This document shows positions 36,106-49,226 of a DNA stretch of 64,000 nt, one piece after another; the first letter of the stretch is position 1, and the number at the start of each line of letters is the position of its first letter. The notes under the pieces are model-generated. The model was given only the letters and a program-made list of their open reading frames with translations. It made no database searches and had not been told where the DNA came from. The position numbers and the translations under genes were made by a program. The stretch is taken from assembly GCA_026545225.1 (NCBI GenBank), contig CM048849.1:47216336-47280335 (forward strand), read 5' to 3'. The stretch comes from Cornus controversa. Its lineage: Eukaryota > Streptophyta > Magnoliopsida > Cornales > Cornaceae.

Positions 36106-36408
36106 ATTTAATTTTATTGACAGTGGTTAATTTGAATATATCATATCTACAAGAAAAAGAAAAAAAAAAGTCCACGACCATAGAATCAAATCCATCATTT
36201 ATATTTCAACCAGTTTGATTATAGTGCATTTTAGAACCGGACTAAATGGAACCATGTGAAGTGTTGTTGGTAAAATGACTTTATGTTGTGTATTTCTTTT
36301 ATATTTTATAAATGGGCGCCGTTTGTCAAAGGTTTCAAACACAACTCTCTTCTCTCTCCCCTTTTCCACTTCCCCTGCTGAGAGTCTCGCTATCTTTCCT
36401 GTAGGAAA

Positions 36409-36727
36409 ATGGATGAAGCTATGACAAGTCCAAGCAAGCATTTCGCGGAAGGCATCTCAGAATCTTCTTACCATGAGCCCACGAAACATTCACTCTCTTC
36501 CTCTCACGAAGTTCCTCTGCAATTCCCTCAATGTCCTTTTTCGCTCGACTCTCTCTTTCTCACAATACATACAAACATATATCTATATATGTGTGTGTGT
36601 ATGTATTGTTTCATTCGCTCTTTCAAGTTCTGAAACTAACTCCTCATTGCCTTTATCTGTCTCTGTTTCACAGTTTCTCCAACCCAGAGCCGCCAAGCGA
36701 CATTTGATTCGCAATGTCTTGCACCAG
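36409..36727 (+). CDS. 5' exon region of the ankyrin/PGG gene (exact exons uncertain)
   Basis: The stretch opens with an ATG at 36409 (MDEAMTSPSKHFAEGIS) and has a second ATG in another frame at 36473 (MSPRNIHSLPLTKFLCNSL). It also holds an exon-like block 36674-36727 bounded by TTTCACAG and CAG/GTATTT. The same DNA recurs at 63843-64000, where the tandem copy starts, so it belongs to the gene. The phase needed by exon 2 (two bases carried over) fits only one reading of 36674-36727, so I cannot fix the start codon or decide how much is 5' UTR. A (TG)n run lies at 36590-36604. Confidence 0.5.
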
Positions 36728-38318
36728 GTATTTCTTGAAATTCCTAAATTTTCTAGTTGATTTCTTTGTTGTTTTTGTTGTTGTTGAAGAGAATCAAGCT
36801 CAGACCTCTGTTTGATTACCTAGAAAATTTAAAAAGGGAAGGGAAATTGAAGTCTTTACTGATGTTTAGTTCACTAAAAAAAGACTTGCTTGAGTTGTTG
36901 GCCCATTGTCAACTTTAGGTCTGTTTGGTTACCCGGCAACCAAAAAGAGCATGAATGAATTTAACAACTTTTAAATTCCTTCTCTTTTCAATATTATGTG
37001 CCTATTTATTGCCATAAGCCGGCTTTGATAATGGTTTTACTGAAGTTCTGATGGCAAGATCAGAATAAAATTATGTTGAGCTCAAGCACTCAATTAACTC
37101 ACCTTTTTGAAGTTCTGAGCTTGTTGCTTGCTCTCACCCCTGGAATTTTTTTCTTGAGTAGTAAGAAGGGTGTATCTCAGTACAGCATTGAGCTTCTCAT
37201 TGTCTTTGTCATGTTTTACTTTAGATCTTTTTGAGCAGCTGCATACAATAGGGTTTTTTTTTCCCTTTAGATTCTATTAACATATTTCATTTATAAATAT
37301 GATACTCAACGCAGAGTTAAGACACATGAATAAATATATAAAGTTAATAAAAAAAAATTAAGTGGTTTTTCTTGCTATTGACTTCTTCCACCCACAGACA
37401 AAACAACATTTCAATTTTCACTAACAAAATTATTTGATGCACATTTGGTACCCTATAAATCTACATTTCAAGAATTATACGATCATTAAACATAATTGTG
37501 GTCAAAATTCAAATTCTCTAGAATCCCGATATTGGGCGTAGCCATAATCTACTTTGATAAGTTTGCGCACCGATAATCACTCTCTTAAAAACTTCTATGT
37601 TTTCGAAAGATCTCTGCTAGGCCTCAAACTGTGAACTGCATCTTTTTTGTTCTATCCAAGTTGAGGTTGAGGCACTTGCACCATATTAGTATTTTCTTAC
37701 TCGGGCTCTATGCAAAGCCAAGGAAACAAAGGGGCAGTGATGGAGCCACATAGGGGCCAGCGGGGGTAGCTGGCTCCACTCAATTTTTTTCAATTTTAAT
37801 TTTTCAAGACTATGTTTTCTTTGTAATGGTAAAATGTCCCTCTCAAAACTTCTCTTAAAAAAAAAAAAAAAAAAAATTCCTTTAGGCTTACTGTTCCAGC
37901 ACTTCACATTTTTGTCTAGAAAGACAAAACATGAAGTGTCTGTGCTTCTTGTTATGGAGTAAAAGGAAAATCAAATGCTACAAGTGAGAGAGATCTAGAA
38001 GGGAAGTGGATAGGAATTTACAAGAGAAAACTAGGGCAGCAGAGGCTCCAAGGAAGCCGAAGAACAGTGCCGTTTCATCGCCACTGAAGGTTGAAGAAGA
38101 AGCCAGTGTTACTGAGATCTGAAGAGCTAGTACTGTTTGGCTCGTTGATTTCGTATTCTCTCTTCGAGATGATGAGAGAGAGAATGATTTAACAAATCAG
38201 ATGGAGGTTGTGTTGTTGATGAATGACGACAACTCACATTATAACCAAAGTTTAGGAATTTTCCAAAACATGATTCAATAACCTAACATCAAAGGAAATC
38301 AAATGGAAGAGAAGGTAT

Positions 38319-41300
38319 AATAGAATTTTAGAATGGCTTACTCAATTGAGGAGCCTGGATCTATATTTATATACATTGAGAATGTTATATGGAAGGAAAG
38401 AAATAAAATGAAATAAAGGAAAAAAAACTAAAAGTCAAACCAATCCCTTAATTATAGGATCGTAATTAATGCGATCCTATAATTATGCATTGGGTAAAAT
38501 ATGATCTCCAACACTCCCCCTCAAGTTGGAGCGAAAATGTTAATCAAGCCGAGCTTGACTATGGAGGACTTCAAGATTGATGGACCAACAGACTTGGTGA
38601 ACATATCTGCTGTCTGTTTTGAAGACGAAATAAATGAAGGAGTAATAAGACAAGCTCGAACTTTCTCCCGAATAAAGTGGATATCTACTTCAATGTGTTT
38701 CATTCTTTCATGGAGACTGAGTCAGAAGCAAGCATTATGACAGACTTGTTGGCACAGAACAAGTGAGAATAATCTGTCTGAGTAAATCCCAACTCAGCAA
38801 GCATAGACCGAATCCAAAGAAGCTCACATATGCCTCGTGCCATAGCACGATATCCTGCCGCAGCAGAGGATCGGGAAACAACAGTCTGCTTCTTACTTTT
38901 CTATGATAAAAGGTGTTTACCATAGAAAGTACAGAAGGCAGAAGTAGATCTTCTGATGTCTTAGACCCAACATAGTCGGCATCTGTAAAGCACGAGATTC
39001 CAGACTGGTTACCTGAAGCATAAAATAATCTAAGGCCTGGGCATGCCTTAAGGTACCGTAGAATGTGATAGACTGCATCCAGGTGAGTTGTCCGTAGAGC
39101 ATGCATGAATTGACTCACAATACTAATTGCAAAAGTTATATCTGGTCTAGTATTGGTCAGATATATGAGGCGGCCTACCAAGCACTGATATGAAGTAAGA
39201 TCATCTAGTAAATTCCTTGACTCTATAGAGATCTTCTGATTTGGATCCATTGGCTGGTCAGCATCGTAGTATCCCTGTATCCGACAAAAGATCCAAAGTA
39301 TACTTCCGTTGGGAGAGGGATATCCCATGGCAGGATCTGGCAACCTCTATTCCAAGGAAGTAACGGAGAAGACCCAAATCTTTAACATCAAAGAAACATC
39401 CAAGATCCTTCTTAACCTGAGCAATATTGGTTGAGTCATCTCCAGTGATGATAATGTCAACATACACAGAGAGAATAATACACCATCCATCAGATTGTCG
39501 GTGAATGAAGCACGTGTGGTCAGATTGACAACACACGAAACCCATGGATAAAACCACATCATTAAATCGACTGAATCATGCTCGAAGAGACTGTTTCAAC
39601 CCATAAAGAGATTTTCGAAGACGACAAACCTTCCTAACATACTCCCCCTCAGCCCGAAATCCCGAAGGTGGATCCATATAAATAGTCTCAAGCAAGTCAC
39701 CATTTAAAAAGACATTCTTGACATCGAGTTAGTGAAGAGGCCAAGAATGGGAAGCTGCTAGTGACACAAGGAGGCAGACCGTAGTTAACTTCGCCACAGG
39801 GGCAAAAGCAGCACTGAAATCCTTCCTTGGAACTTGAGTGAATCCTTTAGCAACCGTGCAAGCTTTGTATCGATTAATAGAACCATCAAGCAGATACTTC
39901 AGGCTGAAAACGCATTTACAACCCACAGTTTTTTTACCAGAAGGAAGAGGCACAAGATCCTACGTGTGATTGTGCTGAAGAGCATCCATCTTTGCCCATA
40001 TAGCAGTGACCCACTGTGGATGTTGAAACGCCTCAAAGATAGAGCAGGGAATGGAAACATAATCAAGTTTTCCTAAGAATGCCTGACAAGAATTTGAAAG
40101 AGCATCATAAGAAACAAACTAGGAGATAGGATGGTGAGTGCTGCTAGGGAAACCATACCAATTGGGGGGTTTACAGTTACGAGAGAGATAACGGGAAGTA
40201 ACAGTATGATCAGGAATAAGATTGGGAGAAGAAGGTATACTTGAATCGAAGGGGGCTTTTGACAAAGGAGTCTGAGGACGAGGGTGCCTGGAGTAAACCT
40301 GTAGGGGAGGAGGATAGAGGTAGGTTACGTCAGTTCCAGTGGAGACTCAAAGATGGGTAGAGGATAAACTAGGGATGACTCTTCAGCAAGGACATGAAGA
40401 GGTTCTTGCACAGGAGCAGACTTATCAAAAAATTTAAGTTCTTCCTAAAAAAGTAACATCCAATGAGTGATACATATGTGTAGACATAGGATCATAACAG
40501 CGATACCGTTTAGACATAGCAGAGTATCCTAAGAAGATACAACGAATGGCCTTATTATCCAATTTAGTGTGAGTAGGATTATGATTTTGGACAAAGCAAG
40601 TACAACCAAACACCCTAAGAAAAATAGGAACAAGAACACGGTCGGACTAAAGAACCTAGAGGGGAGCTTTACCAAATAAGACTCGACTGGGAGTGCGATT
40701 GATTAAGTATGTGGTAGTTAGGACAACCATGTGCCAAAAAGATTTAGAAACCGCCATATTAGGTAAAAGGCATTAGAAAACAGACATAATATGAAGGTTC
40801 TTGCGTTCTGCCACACCATTCTGTTCAGGAGTGTATGGACAAGTGAGTTGTTGTAAAATGCCCTGTTGATTTAACTGGGAGCGAAAGTTATTGGAAATAT
40901 ATTCACGACCATTATTAGATCGAATATTTTGAACAGTGACAAGGAATTGAGTTTGAATCATTTTTAAAAATTGAGAAAACAAAGAAAATACTTTCGATTT
41001 TTTCTTAAGAAGATAAATCCAAGTACATCTAGAATAATTATCAATAAATGTTACATAATACCGATGACCAGATAAGGCAGTGACGGGAGAGGGTCCCCAT
41101 GCATCAGAATGAATTAAATCAAATGGGGCAGGTGTATGAGGTATACGAGGAATGTAACTAGTACGAACATGTTTTGACAATTCACAAATCGCACACTGAA
41201 AGTTATGAGTCTTACAAACCTTTATTTACAAGGGAAACAATTTGCATAAAGACTGAAAATTTGCATGTTCCAAACGGGCATGCCATAAAGACAATGTTTT

Positions 41301-43418
41301 GAAAGAGAAAACATAAGACTAATACTCACGTAACACGGTGGCTTGAAGAACAGATGCATGAGGTGGTAAAGCTGAAGGATCTCCATAGTACAACCTATCG
41401 CGCTCATATCCCCTGCCAAAAATCCTTCTCGTACTCAGGTCCTGTAACAAATAACGGACATGTAAGAAAATGATAGCACAATTAAAATTCATTGCAAGTC
41501 TACTAACAGATAAAATGTTGAATGCAAAGTGTGGGACGTGGAGAACAGAGGATAGAGTAATGTGGGGAGTCAGAGATGCAGTTCCTTTACTATGTATCTG
41601 TAAGGTGGATCCATCAGCAAAACTAATCGACTAACGAACAGTAGTGACTGGAGAGGAGAAAATTGATAACTCACTGGTCATGTGATCTTTAGCTCCAGAA
41701 TCTAGAACCCAAGTAGGTGTCCCAGTCCTAACATGGAAAGCAGAGGGAGTACCTGTAGCAACTGTGGCAGTAGGAGTCGCACTAGTACCAGAAGGGCGTT
41801 GGAGAAGAGATTCTAGCTGACTCTGAAGAAGACTAATCTGTGACTGAAGCTAGTTCACGTCTGTCAGAGGAGGAGCTGGTCTAGAAGTAGTCTCAGCAAT
41901 AGCAACAGAGCGAGAAGATCCTCCTGTTCTGTTCCTCGAAAATTTATGTTTTAGCTCGGGATGAAGTTTGAAGCAACGGGCCTTGAGATGACTAGTTACC
42001 CCACAATGATTGCATATCAGAGTGTTCCCAGCAAGACGGGAGCCAGAGTAGCAGCAAAAGCCTTTTGATCAGGAACAATAACTGACTCAGGGGCAGGAGC
42101 AGAAGGAAAAGGTATCTGAAGTAAGCAAAGTCTACGCTTATCACTTTCAATAGTAGCAAATGCCTCGTACCGAGTTGGCATAGGTGATGTGTTGAGGATC
42201 TGAGCACGAAGAGGCTCAAACTCAGGCTTCAATCTCATCAAGAATTGTTATGTGTGCTAACGGTTAAGTCGCTTAAACACTGTAGCGACTGCCTCTGCAG
42301 AAAACTCACTCAAGGGCTCATATTGGGCCAACTCTTCCCACCTGGTAAGTAAATATCCAAAATAATTGGCTACTGATAACTGCAAGGTAACGTGAGAAGC
42401 CCTAGAGATATCTCGGTAAAGCTCAAAAATTCTCGCTTCATTGCGAGTATGAGCATAGATATGTGTCAGAGCACTCCAACACCCATAGACAGTATTATGG
42501 AATATGAACATATTGTATATCCTAGGCTTCACATAATTAAATAGCCAACCAAGAATGGTATAATTGTTCATTTCCCATTGGGCAAATTTGGAATCTCCCA
42601 CATCAAGTTTTTTCTCGGTGCCAATGATCCAACCTGTCTTTCCTTTTTCACTTAAGTACAGACGAAATGATCAAGACCACGAAGCAAAGTTTGTACCATT
42701 TAACAGCACACTAGTCACACGCTAAGCAAGTGTATGTTGTATAGGAATGATATCAACAAATTTTGCACTAGGATCCCCCATAACAAAGAATAGGACTTTG
42801 TAATAAACAGAAGAAGATTATCAAAAAATCAGCCCACAAATAAGTATCCGGAGAGAAGTGTACAAATCTGTTGGAAAAGAAAAAAAAATAGCGAAGAATG
42901 ATCCAGAAAAATGCTATCGAACACACCGACAGCTCCACAAAGTTGAGATCTTCAAAGGACCCTTAGTTCATAGGGTGAACTAAGGGAATGCCCCTAAACA
43001 TGGGTCAAAAAGAGGGCTAAAACCCTCCCCTTGCTTTATCGCTGGCTGCGACTATAAGAAAGAGAAGAGAAGAGAACGGCTGTGCCGAGAGAGAGAGAGG
43101 ACTAGGGGTTTGAGCTGAGAGAGGGAGAAGGGCTGGGAGGCTGCACCAAGAGAGGAAGAGAGAAGAGAGAAAGGGTCGCGGAGATGCGGTGGGGTTGAAG
43201 AGGCTACGGTGGCTCTGATACCAAATAGAATTTTAGAATGGCTTACTCAATTGAGGAGTCTGGATCTATATTTATATACATTGAGAATGTTACATGGAAG
43301 GAAAGAAATAAAATGAAATAAAGGAAAAAAAACTGAAAGTCAAACCAATCCCTTAATTATAGGATCGTAATTGATGCGATCCTATAATTATGTATTGGGT
43401 AAAATATGATCTCCAACA
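38319..43418 (-). mobile_element. Copia LTR retrotransposon, 5.1 kb, broken, in intron 1 of the ankyrin gene
   Basis: LTRs of equal length lie at 38319-38513 and 43224-43418 (195 bp each) and differ at five positions, all transitions (about 2.6%). At a commonly used plant rate this gives roughly one million years, with wide error. On the minus strand the 5' LTR is followed by the primer site TGGTATCAGAGCC and the 3' LTR is preceded by the purine tract TTGAGGGGGAG. In Copia order come gag (about 42.6-42.0 kb), integrase (about 41.2-40.8 kb), reverse transcriptase (about 39.95-39.3 kb) and RNase H (about 39.3-38.6 kb). It keeps all its parts but is broken, with roughly ten or more breaks. It is antisense to the host gene. 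No clear target duplication was found. Confidence 0.93.
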
Positions 43419-43427
43419 ATCTTTTAT

Positions 43428-43452
43428 ATTGGGTAAAATATGATCTCCAACA
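43428..43452. repeat. Extra 25-bp copy of the Copia LTR tip
   Basis: The last 25 bp of the outer LTR (ATTGGGTAAAATATGATC and on to CAACA) are repeated ten bases outside the element. This may be why no target duplication is visible at this end. Confidence 0.85.
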
Positions 43453-43591
43453 GGAATAATTGTTTTGCTGAAATAAACTACTTAATTTTTATGGGCTCTA
43501 AGGTTATTCCTTTTTGTTGTGTTCTGGAAATAGTTTGTACTTCGAATATTTGCGATTTTATTGATGGTGGGAAATTTTTTTGCTAAAATCA

Positions 43592-45406
43592 TTAAATACC
43601 CCTTACAAATTTCACGCATAAGGTGGCCAGTCTCATACATAAAACATAAGGGATACCTACAACTAATAGCAACAAGCATAGAATACAAGGATAGAATGAA
43701 AAGAAATATGAATACTGAAAGGAAAGTCTATCTGAAGTAAAAATAATGTTAAGTAAATAAAGTACATGTCTGTGCATTACAACTTGGAAGTCCCGTAACC
43801 CAAGGACCTCTTAACCAAAAAGAACCAGAGTGATTACTAAAGATTAAATAACTGAAACAACTAGCATCCCAAAAGAGTTCATATGCTGAACATGAAGAAA
43901 GAATATGACCCTACTCTGATAACTGATGAGAGAGAAGACGTCTGCCACAATCTACCAACCCACGACGCTATCCTCGTGGTGGAATCGGCCTGAGATCTGA
44001 AATATCAATAAAGTGGGTTAAACCCATAAGCAAATTCTCTCTACTACAACCCAATCAGAGAACCGGTAAACATATCCTCTATATGAGGGACAACCAATAT
44101 ATATAAATGTATACAAATCATTTTCTTATTTATCTCATGTCTCCAAAATAGAAGTCGTCCTATATACCGTCCCAATTCAACCTCTATCACACAAGTTTAG
44201 AACCTATTTCGAAGTTCAAACCAAAGGCACAAATATAATACCCTATTAAAATTAGGCAATCCTGACATGCTTCCTATACTAACCTTAAATACCTTATTAG
44301 GTATCGGCAATCCTGACATGCCCCCTGACAATCCTTACATGCCTCTCCAACTAACCTGTTAAACCAAAACAAAAGATCTAACGTACTTAGCACATTAATT
44401 TAATCTAATAGAAATTCAATCACCACAACAAAAATAACTCATTCACAATTAAACTAATATCAAGTATATTATGAACAGTTATGATTTCAAAGAATACAAT
44501 TAAGGAGGAAAAATAATATAACCAACGATTCAAAGAACAAGTACACAATCAAATCTCCAACGTACCTAAATCATCGAGGGTGTCTAAACCTAGTTCTAAC
44601 CTAGGTTTCCGGGCCTATTCTGTTCCTAAGAACCCTATTTTATTATTCTGGAATTTTCTGAAATTTTTCGAAAATTTAAAAATATTTTCCAAATAAAAGA
44701 AAATGAAAACCCAATTTTGAGGCATACTTTTAAATCTAATTTAACCACGAGGGAGGCTCATTTCCACTTGAAATTTAAAACCCAAGTGTATTCTGTCCTT
44801 AAAAGGTTACCTAAATTTTTTTAGAATTTTCTAGAATTTAAAAACAATTTTTAAAAAATTATTTTTCCTATTTTTACAATTTAAAAATCAATTTAAAAAA
44901 AATTTAGAAATATAAAAATATTTTGGATTGGGCCTAGTGGTGGGCCAGCACGAGTGGGGCCCAGCGCCACCTTCCCCTGCGCTGGCGGCACATGCCCCCA
45001 CGCGCCGGCAGCCCGCATGGGGGCACTGCCCCTCCTTCCTTCTTCTTCCTTTTTTTTTTTTCTTTTCTTCTTTCCCTGCTACTTAACGTAATAGCCATGG
45101 TGTCCCAACTTCCCGGCTATTTTCCGGCCACCTTCGGATCCCAAATCTCGCGTTTGAATATATCATTCAACTTGTCTCGATCTAAGCTACGCATTGGTAC
45201 CACCCCCAATCGTGGCATAAATCAAAAAGCCCCAAATTCAAGTTTTAGGATTCTAAAATTTTAACTCAAATTCCCGTTAATCTACCCAACCATTCGCAAC
45301 CAAACTTATAGAGCCTATTCGGGAGAGCAAGATCAACATATTTATCGGAACAAAAACTTTCGAAAATGTCGATTACAAGAAACCAAATTCTCATGTTTAT
45401 ACATAT

Positions 45407-45437
<31 letters not shown>

Positions 45438-46120
45438 CATATGTCTGCCTATACACTCATATATACATGCATAAATCTATGAAAAATTACCCTATAGCTA
45501 TGCAAAACTCACAGATTACCCACGTTTAATCCACAGAAAGTCCTTTAGCATGCTTAATCATACAAACAAGAAATTATATACATGTATATACATATTGAAG
45601 CAACATATATATATATATATAAGAAAAATATATAATCCATGTTTACGGTTCAAAAGGGAAGAGAAGAGTTAGAACTTGCCTTTTTGACGGACAAGAACTT
45701 GTCCCTATGAATCGCTCCTTCTCTTCCTTCTCTCTTGTGTCTATGTTCTTTCAGTCTCTGTGCGTGTAACCCTCTTTTCTTTTCTTTTCTCTCTTTTTTT
45801 TTTTTCTAGAAAACTAATTGAACTCCAAAATAATAATAAAACAATAAAATATAATAAAAATAAACCCTAGCCTATCAAAATAAGTATACGCCTAGCCCAA
45901 CCATTCCAGCCCAACTCAACCCAAATTCCTCCCTAGCCCAATCTAAAATTAAAATAAAAGAAAATACAAAGACCCAGTCCAAATAAAATTAAATAAATAA
46001 AATAGACTACCCCAAAATATTTAAAGCACTCAAAGAAATTTAATTCAACCAATAAAGCAATTAAAAAAAATAGAGCATTTAGATTAAAATTAAATGACCT
46101 CAAGATTTCGGGGTATTACA
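43592..46120 (-). mobile_element. Large solo LTR (2.5 kb, probably Gypsy) with a 5-bp target duplication
   Basis: On the minus strand it starts TGTAATACCCCGAAATC, a form I know from plant Gypsy LTRs. Its far end has the inverted tip TTAAATACCCC. AATCA flanks it at 43587-43591 and 46121-46125. Inside there is no gag or pol, only AT-rich DNA with a GC-rich patch (44930-45030) and microsatellites (45405-45450). It is read as a solo LTR next to the Copia element in the same intron, with 140 bp between them. Confidence 0.65.
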
Positions 46121-46634
46121 AATCACTTTGCGCACCAACATTCTCAAAAGCTAAAATAGACATTCCAAATTTCTTAGCGTTGATGCCCTCGTTTATGTTA
46201 AGTCAAAGAATTTAGGAAAATGCATTTCTAATAGCAATTAGTTTGCAACCATTGATTAATATTGGGAAAGGAGTGAAGAACCTTGATTTTGTGTGGTAAC
46301 TGGTAACTAGTGTAGTTTATGGTGCATCCACTTGTAGGGAAGGTGTGTGACCACTGACCAAGCACTATAAGAGCTTGTTCCCTTCACATGCTCTTTCTTT
46401 TAATGTGGTTAAATAATCTCACCTGTCATGCTTGCAACTCAAAATATGTTAAGCACAATAGCATGCACTAAAAAATTATGTATTTACTTTCTTGTTCCAT
46501 ATGAATTTGCAACTCAGGCTTACAATATAACAGTTGAAAGTAAATATTGGTGACCATCACTTATTTCTATGTCAAATGCTCTATCTATAATTGAAAACGT
46601 CTTAATTTTTTTTTCTTTTTTTTTACTATTGAAG

Positions 46635-49186
46635 TCTGACACTGTTATCAAAAAGGTTTGCCAAATCACGGGTTGAAAGGAGTCCCTCTTTCGAATCATG
46701 CTTCCCGGCAACGAGTTCCGCAGAGGCTTCTGGTTGCAAGTCTCCTGAGGACAATGAGATAAGCATAAACATGGAACACTGTCATGATGACATATATCAT
46801 GAAGATAGTACCTGCCTAGACAAATTTGACCATGGGATTTCACCAGCTTCTACTAGTATTAAATACCCCATTGCATCTGCAGTACCACTAAAAATAAGCA
46901 TCCCATGTCCATCAATCGCTGACATTCAGAACTCTCTTCAACAGCTTCAAAATGTCTCGAACTTGAGCCCTATTCTGGAAGTGACAGGAAGCGATGCTCA
47001 AAGTATTCTTAGTCCATCGATGACGCTAGATAGTCCTGGTTATCCCTCAATGAGTCAAAGTGCCAAAGATATAAAACCAAGTACACAAGCAGCAGATGAC
47101 TTTGCAAAATTTCCACTAGCAACAGTTACTCGTTCAGCTGCAAGTTCTGGTAAGTCCTTCCTTCGGTGATTATTCGGGCTTCTGGATAACAGAATGAACT
47201 TTTTTCAAAACTCATTATAGAAACATTTGCTTTAACATGGTTTTACGTGGGTCAAATAAAACTGCAGGGAAAAAGAAACACGATAACCTAATTTAATGTT
47301 GTGATGAGATGACAGCACATGGAAGAGTGACTTTGATCATACACGCTTGTAGCCTCGTACATATAGATATATCTATAATATACATGCACAAAGGTAGACT
47401 AAAAAATACATATCCATGTGTGCATATGTATTTTGAGAGATACACAGACACTCATGAACATAATGTTATGTACTGTGATTTTATTAATTGTCTCACGTGC
47501 CACCATTGGTGTCATGCATTTTTTGAATTATTGTACTTTTTTCAAGATCATTATAGGAACAGTGTTTGCCATTCTCTGACAGATAGCACTTTATAGACTT
47601 GAGCATCATAAACACTTGGTCCATTTTTGGTTGTCCCAATTTAGTTGTCCCATTTGAAAAGTCAAAGTCAGGTGATAGCTTTCCAAAAATATCCAAGTTT
47701 TGAAACTTTCGCAACTTGAATATGTATATATATATGTCTTTAACCTTCAAAGGGTAACTTCGGAATTTAAAAGGAATAATGCATAAAATGCATGTTCCCA
47801 TGAAAAGTTGGAATCCCGAAAAGGGACAAATAAATTGGAACGGAGGGAGTAACAAAGAAACTACGAATACATAAAAAAGAGCATCATTTATTGAACGCAT
47901 GTAATGTTTGGGTGTTTATCATGCTCAAGCCGTTCAGATCCAAGTGCTAGCTCTGTCTGCCTTATGTTCCAGTGTCCTAACATTCAATTATCAGAGCGAG
48001 AGTGAACATGAGTTTTGATGCTCAAACATTTGCAGGAGAAATAAAGGGCAATGGCCTCAGAGCATATGTTATCCTGTTTCTCGCTGCCCTTAAAGGTGAC
48101 TGGGAAAAGGCTAAAGATTTTCTCATTTCACATCCGCAAGCAGTGCGTGCTAGGATCACAAGGGGTTCAGAAACTGCTCTTCATATTGCAGCTGGGGCAA
48201 GACATACAAGGTTTGTAGAGGAGTTAGTGAATTTGATGACACCAGATGACTTGGCACTGCAGAACAAGGTTGGAAACACAGCCCTTTGTCTTGCTGCTGC
48301 ATCTGGAGTCACAAGGATTGCTGAAGTGATGGTGAATAAGAATGAAGAGTTGCCACTGATTAGAGGTAGTAAAGGAGCACTGCCACTGTACATGGCTGCT
48401 TTATTAGGCCACAGAGACATGGTTTGGTTTCTTTACTCTATAACTGAAGGAGGTCTAACAGACAAAGATCGTATTGGGCTGCTTATTGCTGCCATCACCG
48501 CCAATCTATTTGGTTAGAACCCTTTTAATTATGCATGACCAAGAGATTTTTAGTTGCTGTTAGTACATTGAAGCAAAATTATCCATGTCACTCTTTGCCT
48601 TAAAGTATACAATTCACTTTATTCGGCACATGCCCTATGTAGGTTTGTCTTTTGAAAATGATAGCTACCATGTCTGCACATTTAAAAAAAGGAATTGTTG
48701 GAAATAATGACAATATTCTTTTGACTACTAGATGTAGCCTTGGACATGATTCAACGCTACCCTGATTTAGCTATATCACGGGATGGAAATGGGGACACAG
48801 CACTTCACGTTTTGTCCAGAAAGCCTTCAGCATTTTGCAGTGGAAGTCAGCTTGGACTCTGGCAGAGGTGCATCTACTCATGTTAGTGACCGATTTCTTG
48901 ACTATTGTTTACTATTTTGAAACTTGTTACAGTGGGTGAGTTCTTGTTTTGTTAACCTTCCTTTCTCAATATTCTATTATTAATGCAGTCTTCATAGTTT
49001 AAGGTCAACATAAATAAGCTGGGGATTGGACCAATAGGCTACAACTACAAAAGAATAGAAGGATTTTCACTGTCACCATGAGGACAACAATTTATAAAGT
49101 TCTTCATATAAGTATTATTATTGTTTTTTATGTCAAAAGCTGTAAAGCTGAAATGATGATAGGTTGAATGCAAAATCTATGAAACT

Positions 49187-49226
<40 letters not shown>

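Noticed and set aside
37930-38300. Exon of the ankyrin gene or captured gene
   Set aside because: Moderately GC-rich but with no sustained frame or splice signals that fit the phase needed.
38314-43457. Target duplication of the Copia element
   Set aside because: No matching 5-bp flanks on either side, with or without the extra LTR tip.
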